Shown piece by piece: positions 24,401 to 31,148 of a stretch of 38,645 nucleotides of DNA (position 1 is its first letter; each line of letters starts with the position of its first letter). This stretch comes from Myxococcaceae bacterium (lineage in GTDB: Bacteria; Myxococcota_A; Polyangia; Polyangiales; Ga0077539): positions 1 to 38,645 of the forward strand of contig SCUS01000103.1 in NCBI GenBank assembly GCA_004297725.1, in the 5' to 3' direction. The notes beneath the pieces are model-generated. The model was not told the DNA's origin, made no database searches, and saw only the letters and a program-made list of their open reading frames with translations. The translations under genes were made by a program, and so were the position numbers.

Positions 24401-25067
24401 CGAGGAGCTGCTTGCGGAAGAGCACGATGAGGGCGGCGAGGGCGAGGTTGGTGCAGGCCGCGACGGCGTTGGTGAAGGAGAGCCCGACGCCGGGGAGGAG
24501 GAAGAAGCCGGCGAGGAAGGTTCCGGCCACGGCGCCGAAGGTGTTGACGGCGTAGAGGGCGCCCACGCGCTGGCCGACGCCGCCGCCCTGGCGCACGAAG
24601 TGGCGCGCGAGCAGCGGGAGGGTGGCTCCCATCAGGGTGGTCGGGGGCAGGAGCACCAGCGCGACGACGACGAAGCGCAGCAGGGTGAAGACGTCGAAGC
24701 GGTTGCCGCCGTGGTTGGTGACCCAGTGCGAGAACGGGGGATAGACGCTGCGGATGACGAGGGGGATCACCAGCGCCAGGACGCCGACGCCGGCCTCCAT
24801 CGCGGCGTAGGTGAGGATGGGGAACTTCAGCCGGTCGGTGAAGCGCCCGAAGATGAACGAGCCGAGCGCGAGACCCCCCATGAAGGCGCTGAGCACCGTG
24901 CTGATCGCCGGCGTCGAGGCGCCGAAGACGAGGGTGAGCATGCGGGTCCAGATGACCTCGAAGACGAGGCCAGAGGCGCCGGAGAGGAAGAAGCAGAGGA
25001 AGGGCACCACGAGGGCGCCGAGCCCGAGAGGCCGGGCGGAAGAGGAGGCAGCAGGGGGGGTCGACAC
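21408..25067 (-). CDS. Membrane-fused spermidine-synthase homologue with duplicated transporter-like module
   Basis: This 1219-aa protein starts with GTG 25067. Residues about 18-218 and 275-535 are two homologous multi-pass membrane modules: LYAVNTFGAVAGTFLAGFFL and VYTVNTVGSILGSLLTGFVI are equivalent positions. A soluble Rossmann domain follows (about 585-900) with the spermidine-synthase-like VAIVGFGSGVTIGTALQF, VELER and NNDGRNYL. The catalytic DSxDP motif reads SEPSNP (Glu772 and Asn775), so the usual aspartates are substituted and aminopropyl transfer is doubtful. The C-terminal 250 aa are helical and TPR-like. Family members of this fused type are widespread in Myxococcota and Planctomycetota but are not characterised to my knowledge. 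It is not beside any polyamine gene. Confidence 0.88.
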   Translation of the reverse strand: MSTPPAASSSARPLGLGALVVPFLCFFLSGASGLVFEVIWTRMLTLVFGASTPAISTVLSAFMGGLALGSFIFGRFTDRLKFPILTYAAMEAGVGVLALVIPLVIRSVYPPFSHWVTNHGGNRFDVFTLLRFVVVALVLLPPTTLMGATLPLLARHFVRQGGGVGQRVGALYAVNTFGAVAGTFLAGFFLLPGVGLSFTNAVAACTNLALAALIVLFRKQLLGGAWPTSWRDLLPQREALPDEPAGDSLPDSAEAGAVPDEDDLIEETPTRATRYVVLLAAGGSGFAALAYEVILSRALDMVIGSSIYSFTIILMGFLIGIGGGSALASAILRTRPTPMATLAIAGSIEAVALLQFVVYQTSVSRLIWVIATLVVLLGTAISAAWRRPTLALAMTQLLIASGAIVTYFFQDRVPRMFVYLALSTTTNCDAHETIRFSEHVGAIQWLSFVVALLCALPAAVGMGAAFPLGVRAFATHRDKIGKDTSSVYTVNTVGSILGSLLTGFVIMPWVGMETAMYIAVAVNLALALALLLASPGEEPVKFLLVPLCAVLLAVTTVGATLGREGRLARSRGTVRIFPRPWDQSEMTTGVFRLSLADGMIQRRDGRCIESGAGDRAQHLGGDNPIYYRDGVTTTVTVERWSMGADRVHFALKNNGKVDASNGDDMPTQVLVAGYPLLLHPRGPENLDVAIVGFGSGVTIGTALQFPVRRVDDVELERWIPDAARYFADVNHLTFTREREFPFVRMPRLNLINNDGRNYLAGTDRRYHVVISEPSNPWITGVSNLFTLDHFRAAQQSMTPDGLFVQWVQLYEMSPNNIKTIYRTFATAFPYVRVFAADAYSSDTIMVGSFRPIPIDPVHIDHLLEDRTIRAAIEPSHATSASDLLARMLFASREEVLRFAHLDERLERGAWRPDLRANGLGECALPTCRRRPAPLNTDDNALIEFAAPRDLIGFDAFSGYVETMYAEDWTYGRVERELNPNADATTRARSLANLAVSLLAAGRPSRAGTVLNDAVAASRSPGGSMELPELGRAAGIWDAITTPREPTIRLEPPVPGADMSQEGARLLDETFTRARRAVDNGQYDAALESLAALPVSVRDHSGPGMRLLYGYLLYRAALLQDRDSRFQDAAEALESLVTEELAWADRHPEVYYLIGRSRFRSGDFSMSVQAMARFIELARNPIHGEHEMPSVHRDIEEPAETSAPVTDAPGESPKDTAAHP

Positions 25068-25118
25068 GGCGCGGTGGGACTAACGCGAATGGACGGGGAG
25101 CGCCATATCCCGGGGGCG

Positions 25119-25186
25119 CCGCGCGCATTGTATCGAATCTGTTGATAATACCGTTCAGTACATATCGATTCCGTGTAGTCGGCGAC
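25119..25186. promoter_or_regulatory. AT-rich divergent promoter region
   Basis: A sudden AT-rich patch in otherwise about 70% GC DNA, between the spermidine-synthase homologue (minus) and a lipoprotein gene (plus). It holds near-consensus hexamers: GATAAT (25144-25149) and TTGATA (25142-25147) for the plus strand, and TACAAT (complement of 25127-25132) for the minus strand. None has an ideally spaced partner, so exact promoters are unresolved. Confidence 0.45.
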
Positions 25187-25204
25187 GGCGCTACACCGGC
25201 TCTC

Positions 25205-26110
25205 ATGAACTCGACGCACACGCCCTCCCTCCTCGTGCTGACGCTCCTCGCCGCGGGCTGCGGCGCCGTCGTGACGCCCGCCCCGGCGCCCTCCGGCGGG
25301 GACGCGGCGGCCGTCTCCCAGGACGTCCCGTCGACGCCGGTGTCCACGGCGAGCTGCGAGGAGGTGCGCGCGGCCTGCGGTCCTGCGCCGCAGCAGTTCG
25401 TGCGCGGCCACGCCCGGGGGCTGACGGGCCTCGACGGCGCCCGGGCGCGCTTCGCGATGCGCTACGTGCTCCGGGAGGGCGACGGGCTCAACACCGCGCA
25501 CGGCGTCGTCGTGGCGGGCGCCGAGGTGCGGGACGGCGCCTTCGAGGCCTGCGTGTGCATGCCTCGGGGAGGCTCGGGCTACCCCCAGATGGCCGCGGTG
25601 GTCTTCGCGCCGGGGACGAGCGGCGAGACGGGCCGCGAGGTCGCGCGGGCGATGTTCAGCCAGCGCTACGCCACGCTGGGCGACGAGGACGTGAGCTTCG
25701 CGCTCAACGAGGTGCCGTCGGCGCCGGAGACCGAGGCGGCGCTCGCGGCGCTGGTCGACCGCGCCCACGAGCTCCGCGTGCGGGGCCTCGACGGCGTGGC
25801 GGAGGGCGGCCGGGCCTACGCGGCCCTGGTCGCCGACGAGCGCCCGGTGGCCGCGCAGGTGATCGGCGGCGTCGTCGAGGGCGGTGCGCTCTCGCTCGAC
25901 TGGATCATGCCGGGCCGGCAGTGGCCCACCGAGCGCCTCGCGCTGCTCATCGACCGCAACGGCAACCGCCGCTGCGACGACGGCGACCTCGGCGCGACGG
26001 TGCGCCTCGACGGACGGCGTGAGCTCGACGGCGTGGGGCCGTGGGTGCAGGGCGCCGCGCTGGAGGGCGTCTGCCGGGCGCTGAGCCTGGAGTCGGGTCG
26101 GGAGCGCTGA
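25205..26110 (+). CDS. Hypothetical lipoprotein
   Basis: The protein is 301 aa from ATG 25205, chosen because it starts a signal sequence (PSLLVLTLLAAGCGA, lipobox Cys19). The mature part starts with a Pro/Ala/Asp linker and has six or so cysteines (CEEVRAACGP, CVCMPRGG, RRCDDGD, EGVCRAL), suggesting disulfides and an extracytoplasmic place. The C-terminal domain reads RLALLIDRNGNRRCDDGDLG, an Asp-rich loop of DxNxNxxxDxxD type that could bind calcium. Another segment is SLDWIMPGRQWPTERLA. I do not recognise the family. It is followed 48 nt later by the MopE-type lipoprotein on the same strand. Confidence 0.75.
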   Translation: MNSTHTPSLLVLTLLAAGCGAVVTPAPAPSGGDAAAVSQDVPSTPVSTASCEEVRAACGPAPQQFVRGHARGLTGLDGARARFAMRYVLREGDGLNTAHGVVVAGAEVRDGAFEACVCMPRGGSGYPQMAAVVFAPGTSGETGREVARAMFSQRYATLGDEDVSFALNEVPSAPETEAALAALVDRAHELRVRGLDGVAEGGRAYAALVADERPVAAQVIGGVVEGGALSLDWIMPGRQWPTERLALLIDRNGNRRCDDGDLGATVRLDGRRELDGVGPWVQGAALEGVCRALSLESGRER

Positions 26111-26158
26111 GCGCCGCGGTCGTTGACACCGGGCGCGCCTCGCGCAACCTCCGCGGCC

Positions 26159-27178
26159 ATGCACCTGCACCGCTGGCTCCTCCCGTGCGTCCTGCTCGTC
26201 TCTGCGTGCGCCGACGAGGCCGCCAACGCGTTCACCCCCAAGCCTGACGCGGGCGTCGATGCGCCCGAGGCCCCCGCCGACGCGGGCTTCGACGCGGCGG
26301 TCGATCGCCCGGTGGCCGACGCGCTCCCCGCGGTCGATCAGCCTCCGGTCGACGCGCGCGACGCGACCGCCTCCGTCGACGCTCCGCTCTTCGCCGACAG
26401 CGGCGCGCGCACCCCCGTCTGCAGCGCCTGCACCGGGGCCGACGACTGCGGCTCCGACGGCGTCTGCGTGCAGGTGTCGAGCGGCGCCCGCGCCTGCTTG
26501 CCGCGGTGCAACCCCGACGTGCCGGTGTGCCCGGGGAGGCTGCGCTGCGTGCGCGACGTGACCCTCGCCGACGTGGCGGTGTGCGCCCCCCTCGGCGGCG
26601 CCTGCTGCCTCGACGGAGACAGCGACGGCTACGGCCAGGGCGTCGGGTGCAGGGGCCCCGACTGCGACGACGCCGACCCCGCCCGCACCGGCGCCTCGAT
26701 GGAGCTGTGCAACAACGTCGACGACGACTGCGACGGGGTGGTCGATGAGGAGCTCAGCCGCGCCTGCTCGACGGCGTGCGGGGCGGGCACCGAGCGCTGC
26801 GCCCGCGGGGCGTGGAGCGGGTGCACCGCGCGCCTGCCCACCACCGAGGTGTGCAGCAACATGATGGACGACGACTGCGACGGGATGACCGACGAGGGCT
26901 GCACCACCGCGAGCTGCGACACCCCCGGCCCGGTGCGCTGGAACATCCCCGTCGGCACCGTCGGCGGCCCCGCGTGCATCACCCGCGGCGGCGGCTTCTG
27001 CGAGGGCACCGCGTACTGCTCCGGGCCGAGCTGCTACACGACCCCGCCGGGCGGCTGCGGCGACTCCCACTGCGGCACGCTGCGCTGCAACGACGGGACG
27101 TACATGCGCGAGCACTATTGCAGCGTGAGGGCGAGCTGCGACGGCAGCGGCGTCACCGCCACCGGCTTCACCTGGTAG
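26159..27178 (+). CDS. MopE-type metal-binding-motif lipoprotein
   Basis: The protein is 339 aa from ATG 26159. The signal HRWLLPCVLLVSAC has lipobox Cys17; a long Ala/Asp/Pro linker (about 24-84) follows. Then come cysteine-rich segments and two copies of the MopE-type motif: DGDSDGYGQG...DCDDADP...ELCNNVDDDCDGVVDEE (about 152-198) and EVCSNMMDDDCDGMTDEGC (230-248). In the methanotroph protein MopE this motif is associated with copper/calcium binding, but most myxobacterial copies are uncharacterised structural repeats. The C-terminal domain (about 250-339) has further Cys and looks like a small disulfide-rich fold. It is probably outer-membrane or surface located. Confidence 0.86.
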   Translation: MHLHRWLLPCVLLVSACADEAANAFTPKPDAGVDAPEAPADAGFDAAVDRPVADALPAVDQPPVDARDATASVDAPLFADSGARTPVCSACTGADDCGSDGVCVQVSSGARACLPRCNPDVPVCPGRLRCVRDVTLADVAVCAPLGGACCLDGDSDGYGQGVGCRGPDCDDADPARTGASMELCNNVDDDCDGVVDEELSRACSTACGAGTERCARGAWSGCTARLPTTEVCSNMMDDDCDGMTDEGCTTASCDTPGPVRWNIPVGTVGGPACITRGGGFCEGTAYCSGPSCYTTPPGGCGDSHCGTLRCNDGTYMREHYCSVRASCDGSGVTATGFTW

Positions 27179-27181
27179 GGC

Positions 27182-27517
27182 TCAGCGCGCGGTGAGGCGG
27201 CGGTGCGCGATCATCCGGCCGTCCTTGCGAAACTCCACGGAGTAGGCGCCGGGCGAGGGCGGCGTGAGCACCGGGCGGCTCGACGCGTCGGTGACCTCCG
27301 CCTGATCGACCTCGACGCGGGCGTCCATGCTCAGCAGCACGACGGAGTACGACCCCGGCGGGGCCTCGTCGAGGTACTGGAAGCGCACCTCGACCGGCTG
27401 GCCCGCCGAGGGCTCGTCCGTCGAGAGCTGAAAGCTCACGCTGGAGTGGTAGCGACGGAGCTCGCTGCACGCGGCGGGGATGGCGAGCAGCAGGGAGAGC
27501 AGGGTGCGGCGCGGCAT
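27182..27517 (-). CDS. Small hypothetical lipoprotein
   Basis: The protein is 111 aa. The N terminus RRTLLSLLLAIPAACSE has lipobox Cys17. The mature part is an all-beta sandwich-like domain (SVSFQLSTDEPSAGQPVEVR, GSYSVVLLSMDARVEVDQAE, GAYSVEFRKDGRMIAHRRL) reminiscent of small FixH-like or Ig-like domains, but I cannot assign it. Its stop is 3 nt from the convergent MopE-type gene. Upstream (190 nt) is the divergent region before the ATPase, with a perfect dyad. Confidence 0.72.
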   Translation of the reverse strand: MPRRTLLSLLLAIPAACSELRRYHSSVSFQLSTDEPSAGQPVEVRFQYLDEAPPGSYSVVLLSMDARVEVDQAEVTDASSRPVLTPPSPGAYSVEFRKDGRMIAHRRLTAR

Positions 27518-27606
27518 GGGCCGTGGAGGCTAGCGCAGCCCGCAGGCCCCCATCGCTCCTACACCACGCGACACGGCGGGCGCTCGGCGGTGCTATGGGC
27601 CACATA

Positions 27607-27626
27607 CGCGGGAAAATCTTCCCGCG
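27607..27626. promoter_or_regulatory. Perfect 20-bp dyad, candidate operator
   Basis: CGCGGGAA-AATC-TTCCCGCG is an 8-bp perfect inverted repeat with a 4-nt loop, in the divergent region between the small lipoprotein (minus) and the GspE-type ATPase (plus), 85 nt before the ATPase start. Symmetry and position suit a repressor or activator site, or an RNA hairpin in the ATPase leader. Confidence 0.4.
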
Positions 27627-27711
27627 CTCCCTACTGAGATCGTCCCGGCGTCCGTTCATGGAGGGGTGAAGTGCGGTGGCGCTGTCGTCGCCCCGCCGGA
27701 GGACAGGTCCC

Positions 27712-30018
27712 ATGCTCGGAGATCGCCCTGGAGACGCTCACGCCCACGCCGCGAAGGTCACGGTCACCCTGGCGACGATTCGCGGCGAGCTGTCGACCGG
27801 ACAGATGCAGGCCTTCGCCCCGAACGCCATCGACCATCGCCTCGAGTCGGGCGAGCGCGGCGCCACCCGGATGTTCGCCGCGGAGGGCGTCGCGTGGGTG
27901 GGCTTCCACCGGGAGCATGGAGCCCCCGAGAGCCCGATCGTACAGCGGGCCACGCAGTTGATGCGGGTGCACGCCAACGGGGGGAGGAGCTTCGAGGTGA
28001 GGGTCGATCCCGCGGCGCTCACCCACCCGCTGGGCTTCTTCGGCGCCGGCGCGGAGGAGGGGCCCTACGGGGAGATCTGGTTCTACCACCACGGTGTCAA
28101 CGCGAGGGAGCTGGTCGAGCCCATCGGGGCGATCATGATGCGCAAGGGCGTGCTGTCGCCGGAGCCGCTGGCGCGCGGCCTCGAGGCGCAGGCGATGGAT
28201 CGCGCGCTGCCGCTCGGGCAGATCCTCGTCGAGCAGCGGGGGCTCTCGCAGGACGCCATCGCGCAGGCGGTGGAGCTGCAGAAGCGCAGCCGGATGCGCA
28301 TCGGCGAGGTGCTGGTGGAGGCCGGGCTCGCGACGGAGGAGGACATCCAGGTCGCGCTGGCGGAGCAGAAGCGCCGACAGGGGCGCAAGCTCGGCGAGGT
28401 GCTGGTGGCGCTCGGGACCATCACCGAGGCCGACCTCGCGCTCGCGCTGGCGGAGAAGTTCACGGTGCCCTTCGTCGACCTCGACCAGATGACCATCGAC
28501 CCGGCGGCGGTGAAGTCCGTGCCGCGAGAGCTGCTGGAGAGGCACATGATGCTGCCGCTGGCGCTCACCGACCGCACCGTCACGCTGGCGCTCGCCGACC
28601 CGCTCAACACCGACGGCATCGACTGCGTGCGGCTGCACCTGAAGCGCCGCGTGCTGGAGGTGCTCTCGACCCCGACGCAGCTCAAGCGCTTCGTCGCGGC
28701 GGCGCTGGGAAACGTCGACAAGGGCGACGGGGAGTTCAAGAAGATCCTGGCGCAGCTCGCGAGCGAGTCGCGGGCGAGCAGCGTCGAGGGCGCGGGCGAG
28801 GGCGACGAGGCGGCGGAGGACAGCGCGGTCATCAAGCTGGTGAACCAGGTGATCGGGGACGCCTGCCGGCGCGGGGCGTCGGACATCCACATCGAGCCCT
28901 ACGGCGACGAGCGCGGGGTGACGGTGCGCTTCCGCATCGACGGCGAATGCAGCGTGTTCCAGGAGCTTCCGGCGTCGGTGCGCAGCTCGCTGGTGGGGCG
29001 CATCAAGGTGATGGCCAGCCTGGACATCTCCGAGCGGCGCAAGCCGCAGGACGGGAAGATCCGCTTCCATTTCCACGACAAGATGGTCGAGCTGCGGGTG
29101 GCGACGATCCCCACGGTCAACGGCAACGAGGACGTGGTGATGCGCGTGCTCGCGTCGTCCAGGCCGCTGCCCGTCGCCCGGCTGGGCTTCAGCGAGCGCA
29201 ACCTCGCGGCGGTGAGGGAGGCGGTGGAGCAGCCTCACGGGCTGATCCTGTGCGTGGGCCCGACGGGCTCGGGGAAGACCACCACGCTGCACTCGCTCCT
29301 CGGGTCGATCAACACGCCCGACGTGAAGATCTGGACCGCCGAAGACCCGGTGGAGATCACCCAGGCCGGCCTGCGTCAGGTGCAGGTGCACCCGCGCATC
29401 GGGCTCACCTTCGCCGCGGCGCTGCGGTCGTTTCTGCGCGCCGACCCGGACGTCATCATGGTCGGGGAGATGCGCGACGAGGAGACCGCCAGCATCGCCG
29501 TCGAGGCCTCGCTCACGGGTCACCTCGTGTTCTCGACGCTGCACACCAACAGCGCGCCGGAGACCGTCACCCGGCTCATCGACATGGGCGTCGACCCCTT
29601 CTCCTTCGGCGACGCGCTCGTCGGGGTGCTCGCCCAGCGGCTCGTCCGCGGGATGTGCCCGAAGTGCGTGGAGCACTACCACCCGGAGGCCCGGGAGGTG
29701 GACGACCTCGAGCGCTGGTACGGCCGTCCGCACCCGAAGATCCAGGCGCTTCGAGACGACCCCGGCGCCACGCTGGTGCGAGCGCGCGGCTGCACCGCCT
29801 GCGGGCAGACGGGCTACAAGGGCCGCATCGGGCTGCACGAGTTCCTGGTGGTGGACGACGCGCTGCGCAGGGCGATCCAGCGCAAGGCGAACATCACCGA
29901 GCTGCGCTCGCTCGCCGCGGCGGGGGGCATGACCACGCTGCGACAGGACGGCATCGAGAAGGCCCTCGACGGCCAGACCGACCTGCGCCAGGTGGTCGCG
30001 GTGTGCGGCAAGGGCTGA
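27712..30018 (+). CDS. GspE/PilB-type secretion ATPase with tandem MshEN c-di-GMP motifs
   Basis: The protein is 768 aa from ATG 27712, with GGAGGA just upstream (GTG 27676 is the alternative). An N-terminal beta-rich domain (about 15-130) of unclear type is followed by four successive MshEN-like motifs of the form (R/L)xGxxLxxxGxxxxxxLxxALxxQ: PIGAIMMRKGVL, PLGQILVEQRGL, RIGEVLVEAGLA and KLGEVLVALGTI (about 135-245). The ATPase core has Walker A GPTGSGKTTT (516-525), the Asp box TAEDPVEITQ, Walker B VIMVGEMRDEETA, the His box TLHTNSAPETVTRL, and a zinc site CPKC ... CTAC (649-652, 694-697). MshEN is known to bind c-di-GMP. No pilin, PilC/GspF or secretin gene is near, so the machine it drives is unknown. 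A PilZ gene follows by 50 nt. Confidence 0.93.
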   Translation: MLGDRPGDAHAHAAKVTVTLATIRGELSTGQMQAFAPNAIDHRLESGERGATRMFAAEGVAWVGFHREHGAPESPIVQRATQLMRVHANGGRSFEVRVDPAALTHPLGFFGAGAEEGPYGEIWFYHHGVNARELVEPIGAIMMRKGVLSPEPLARGLEAQAMDRALPLGQILVEQRGLSQDAIAQAVELQKRSRMRIGEVLVEAGLATEEDIQVALAEQKRRQGRKLGEVLVALGTITEADLALALAEKFTVPFVDLDQMTIDPAAVKSVPRELLERHMMLPLALTDRTVTLALADPLNTDGIDCVRLHLKRRVLEVLSTPTQLKRFVAAALGNVDKGDGEFKKILAQLASESRASSVEGAGEGDEAAEDSAVIKLVNQVIGDACRRGASDIHIEPYGDERGVTVRFRIDGECSVFQELPASVRSSLVGRIKVMASLDISERRKPQDGKIRFHFHDKMVELRVATIPTVNGNEDVVMRVLASSRPLPVARLGFSERNLAAVREAVEQPHGLILCVGPTGSGKTTTLHSLLGSINTPDVKIWTAEDPVEITQAGLRQVQVHPRIGLTFAAALRSFLRADPDVIMVGEMRDEETASIAVEASLTGHLVFSTLHTNSAPETVTRLIDMGVDPFSFGDALVGVLAQRLVRGMCPKCVEHYHPEAREVDDLERWYGRPHPKIQALRDDPGATLVRARGCTACGQTGYKGRIGLHEFLVVDDALRRAIQRKANITELRSLAAAGGMTTLRQDGIEKALDGQTDLRQVVAVCGKG

Positions 30019-30068
30019 CCCGACAACCCTCGTCGCGGCGTTGTGATATCGCCGAGGCACCGATCCCG

Positions 30069-31148
30069 ATGCCGAAGGCCACACTGATCCTCGTGGGATT
30101 CCTCCAGCCCTCGGCGGCTGAGGACAACCGACTCAACGGGATGCTCCGCGCGTTCAGCCGGGCGTTTCAGGAGAGCCGCTCGGGCACCGTCTCGCCCCTG
30201 GTGGTGCTGGCGGCGCTCGTCGCCGTCGGGCTGGTCGCGACCCTCGCCTGGCGCGTCTTCGACCGCTGGCAGTCCGCGCGCGCCGACGTCGAGGCTCTCG
30301 CTCAGCTCGCTCGCGATCGGGGCCTCGACGAGGGCGACCTCGCGCTCCTCCACACGATCGCGGCGCGCGGCGACACCACGGCCCTGGCGGCGGCGAGGCA
30401 CCTCGACGTGTTCGAGCGCGCGGTCGCCGCCGAGCTCGACGGCCGGGCGAGGATCACCTCCGCGGACGAGGGCGACGTCTTCGCCGCCACGCACCGCCTG
30501 CGCCTGCGGCTCGGCTTCGCGACGCTGCGCCCGCACGACGCGATCATCAGCACCCGAGAGCTCGAGCCCGGGATGCCGGTCGAGCTGGCCGGCGCGCGCA
30601 CCGTCGTCGAGGAGGTCTCCGAGGCGTCCTTCTCGCTGTCCCTGCCGCAGCTCCCGGCGGTCGCCCCGGGGGCGAGGCTCGCGCTGAGCATCGTCCACCT
30701 CGACGAGGCGAAGTACTTCGTCACCTGCGAGCTCTTGTCGGTGGTGCCGACCGCGGAGGGCTGCCGGGTCGCGTTCGGCCACGACGAGCACCCCGCGCGC
30801 ACCCAGCGGCGGCGGCACGCGCGGGTGCGCCCCGGCGGCGCGGCCACGGTGCAGTGCGGCGGCGACCTGGGCGCGCTCGGCAGGCCGGGCATCACCGTCG
30901 AGGGCACGCTCCTCGACGCGGGCGTCGGGGGCGCGGCGGTGGAGACCCTGTCGTGGGTGGAGGCGCGCACGCACGCGTGGGCGACCTTCTCCGTCGGGGG
31001 AGTGGCCTTCCACGACGTCGAGGCGAGGGTGCTCGGCTGCGAGGGGTCGCCCGAGGGGCCGTACCGGCTGCGGCTGGAGTTCGTGCGGCTGTCGGCCGAC
31101 AACCTGCACCGACTGGGCGGGGTGATCTCCGTCGCTAGCGGCAGGTGA
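30069..31148 (+). CDS. Membrane-anchored PilZ (YcgR-like) protein
   Basis: The protein is 359 aa from ATG 30069 (alternative ATG 30141, just before the membrane segment). A single membrane helix lies at about 43-62 (SPLVVLAALVAVGLVATLAW). A cytoplasmic region with helices follows, then a YcgR-N-like domain (about 140-240, LEPGMPVELAGARTVVEEVS) and a PilZ domain (about 243-345). The PilZ domain has the RxxxR arginine pair in QRRRHARV (248, 252); the second signature reads DAGVGG (283-288), where the usual serine of DxSxxG is Gly. c-di-GMP binding is plausible but may be weakened. It probably shares a transcript with the ATPase gene. Its 3' end overlaps the convergent NlpC/P60-like gene by 14 nt. 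Confidence 0.85.
   Translation: MPKATLILVGFLQPSAAEDNRLNGMLRAFSRAFQESRSGTVSPLVVLAALVAVGLVATLAWRVFDRWQSARADVEALAQLARDRGLDEGDLALLHTIAARGDTTALAAARHLDVFERAVAAELDGRARITSADEGDVFAATHRLRLRLGFATLRPHDAIISTRELEPGMPVELAGARTVVEEVSEASFSLSLPQLPAVAPGARLALSIVHLDEAKYFVTCELLSVVPTAEGCRVAFGHDEHPARTQRRRHARVRPGGAATVQCGGDLGALGRPGITVEGTLLDAGVGGAAVETLSWVEARTHAWATFSVGGVAFHDVEARVLGCEGSPEGPYRLRLEFVRLSADNLHRLGGVISVASGR

Noticed and set aside
27631..30084. 817-codon minus-strand frame
   Set aside because: Antisense shadow of the GspE-type ATPase, His/Arg/Leu-rich with no family motif.
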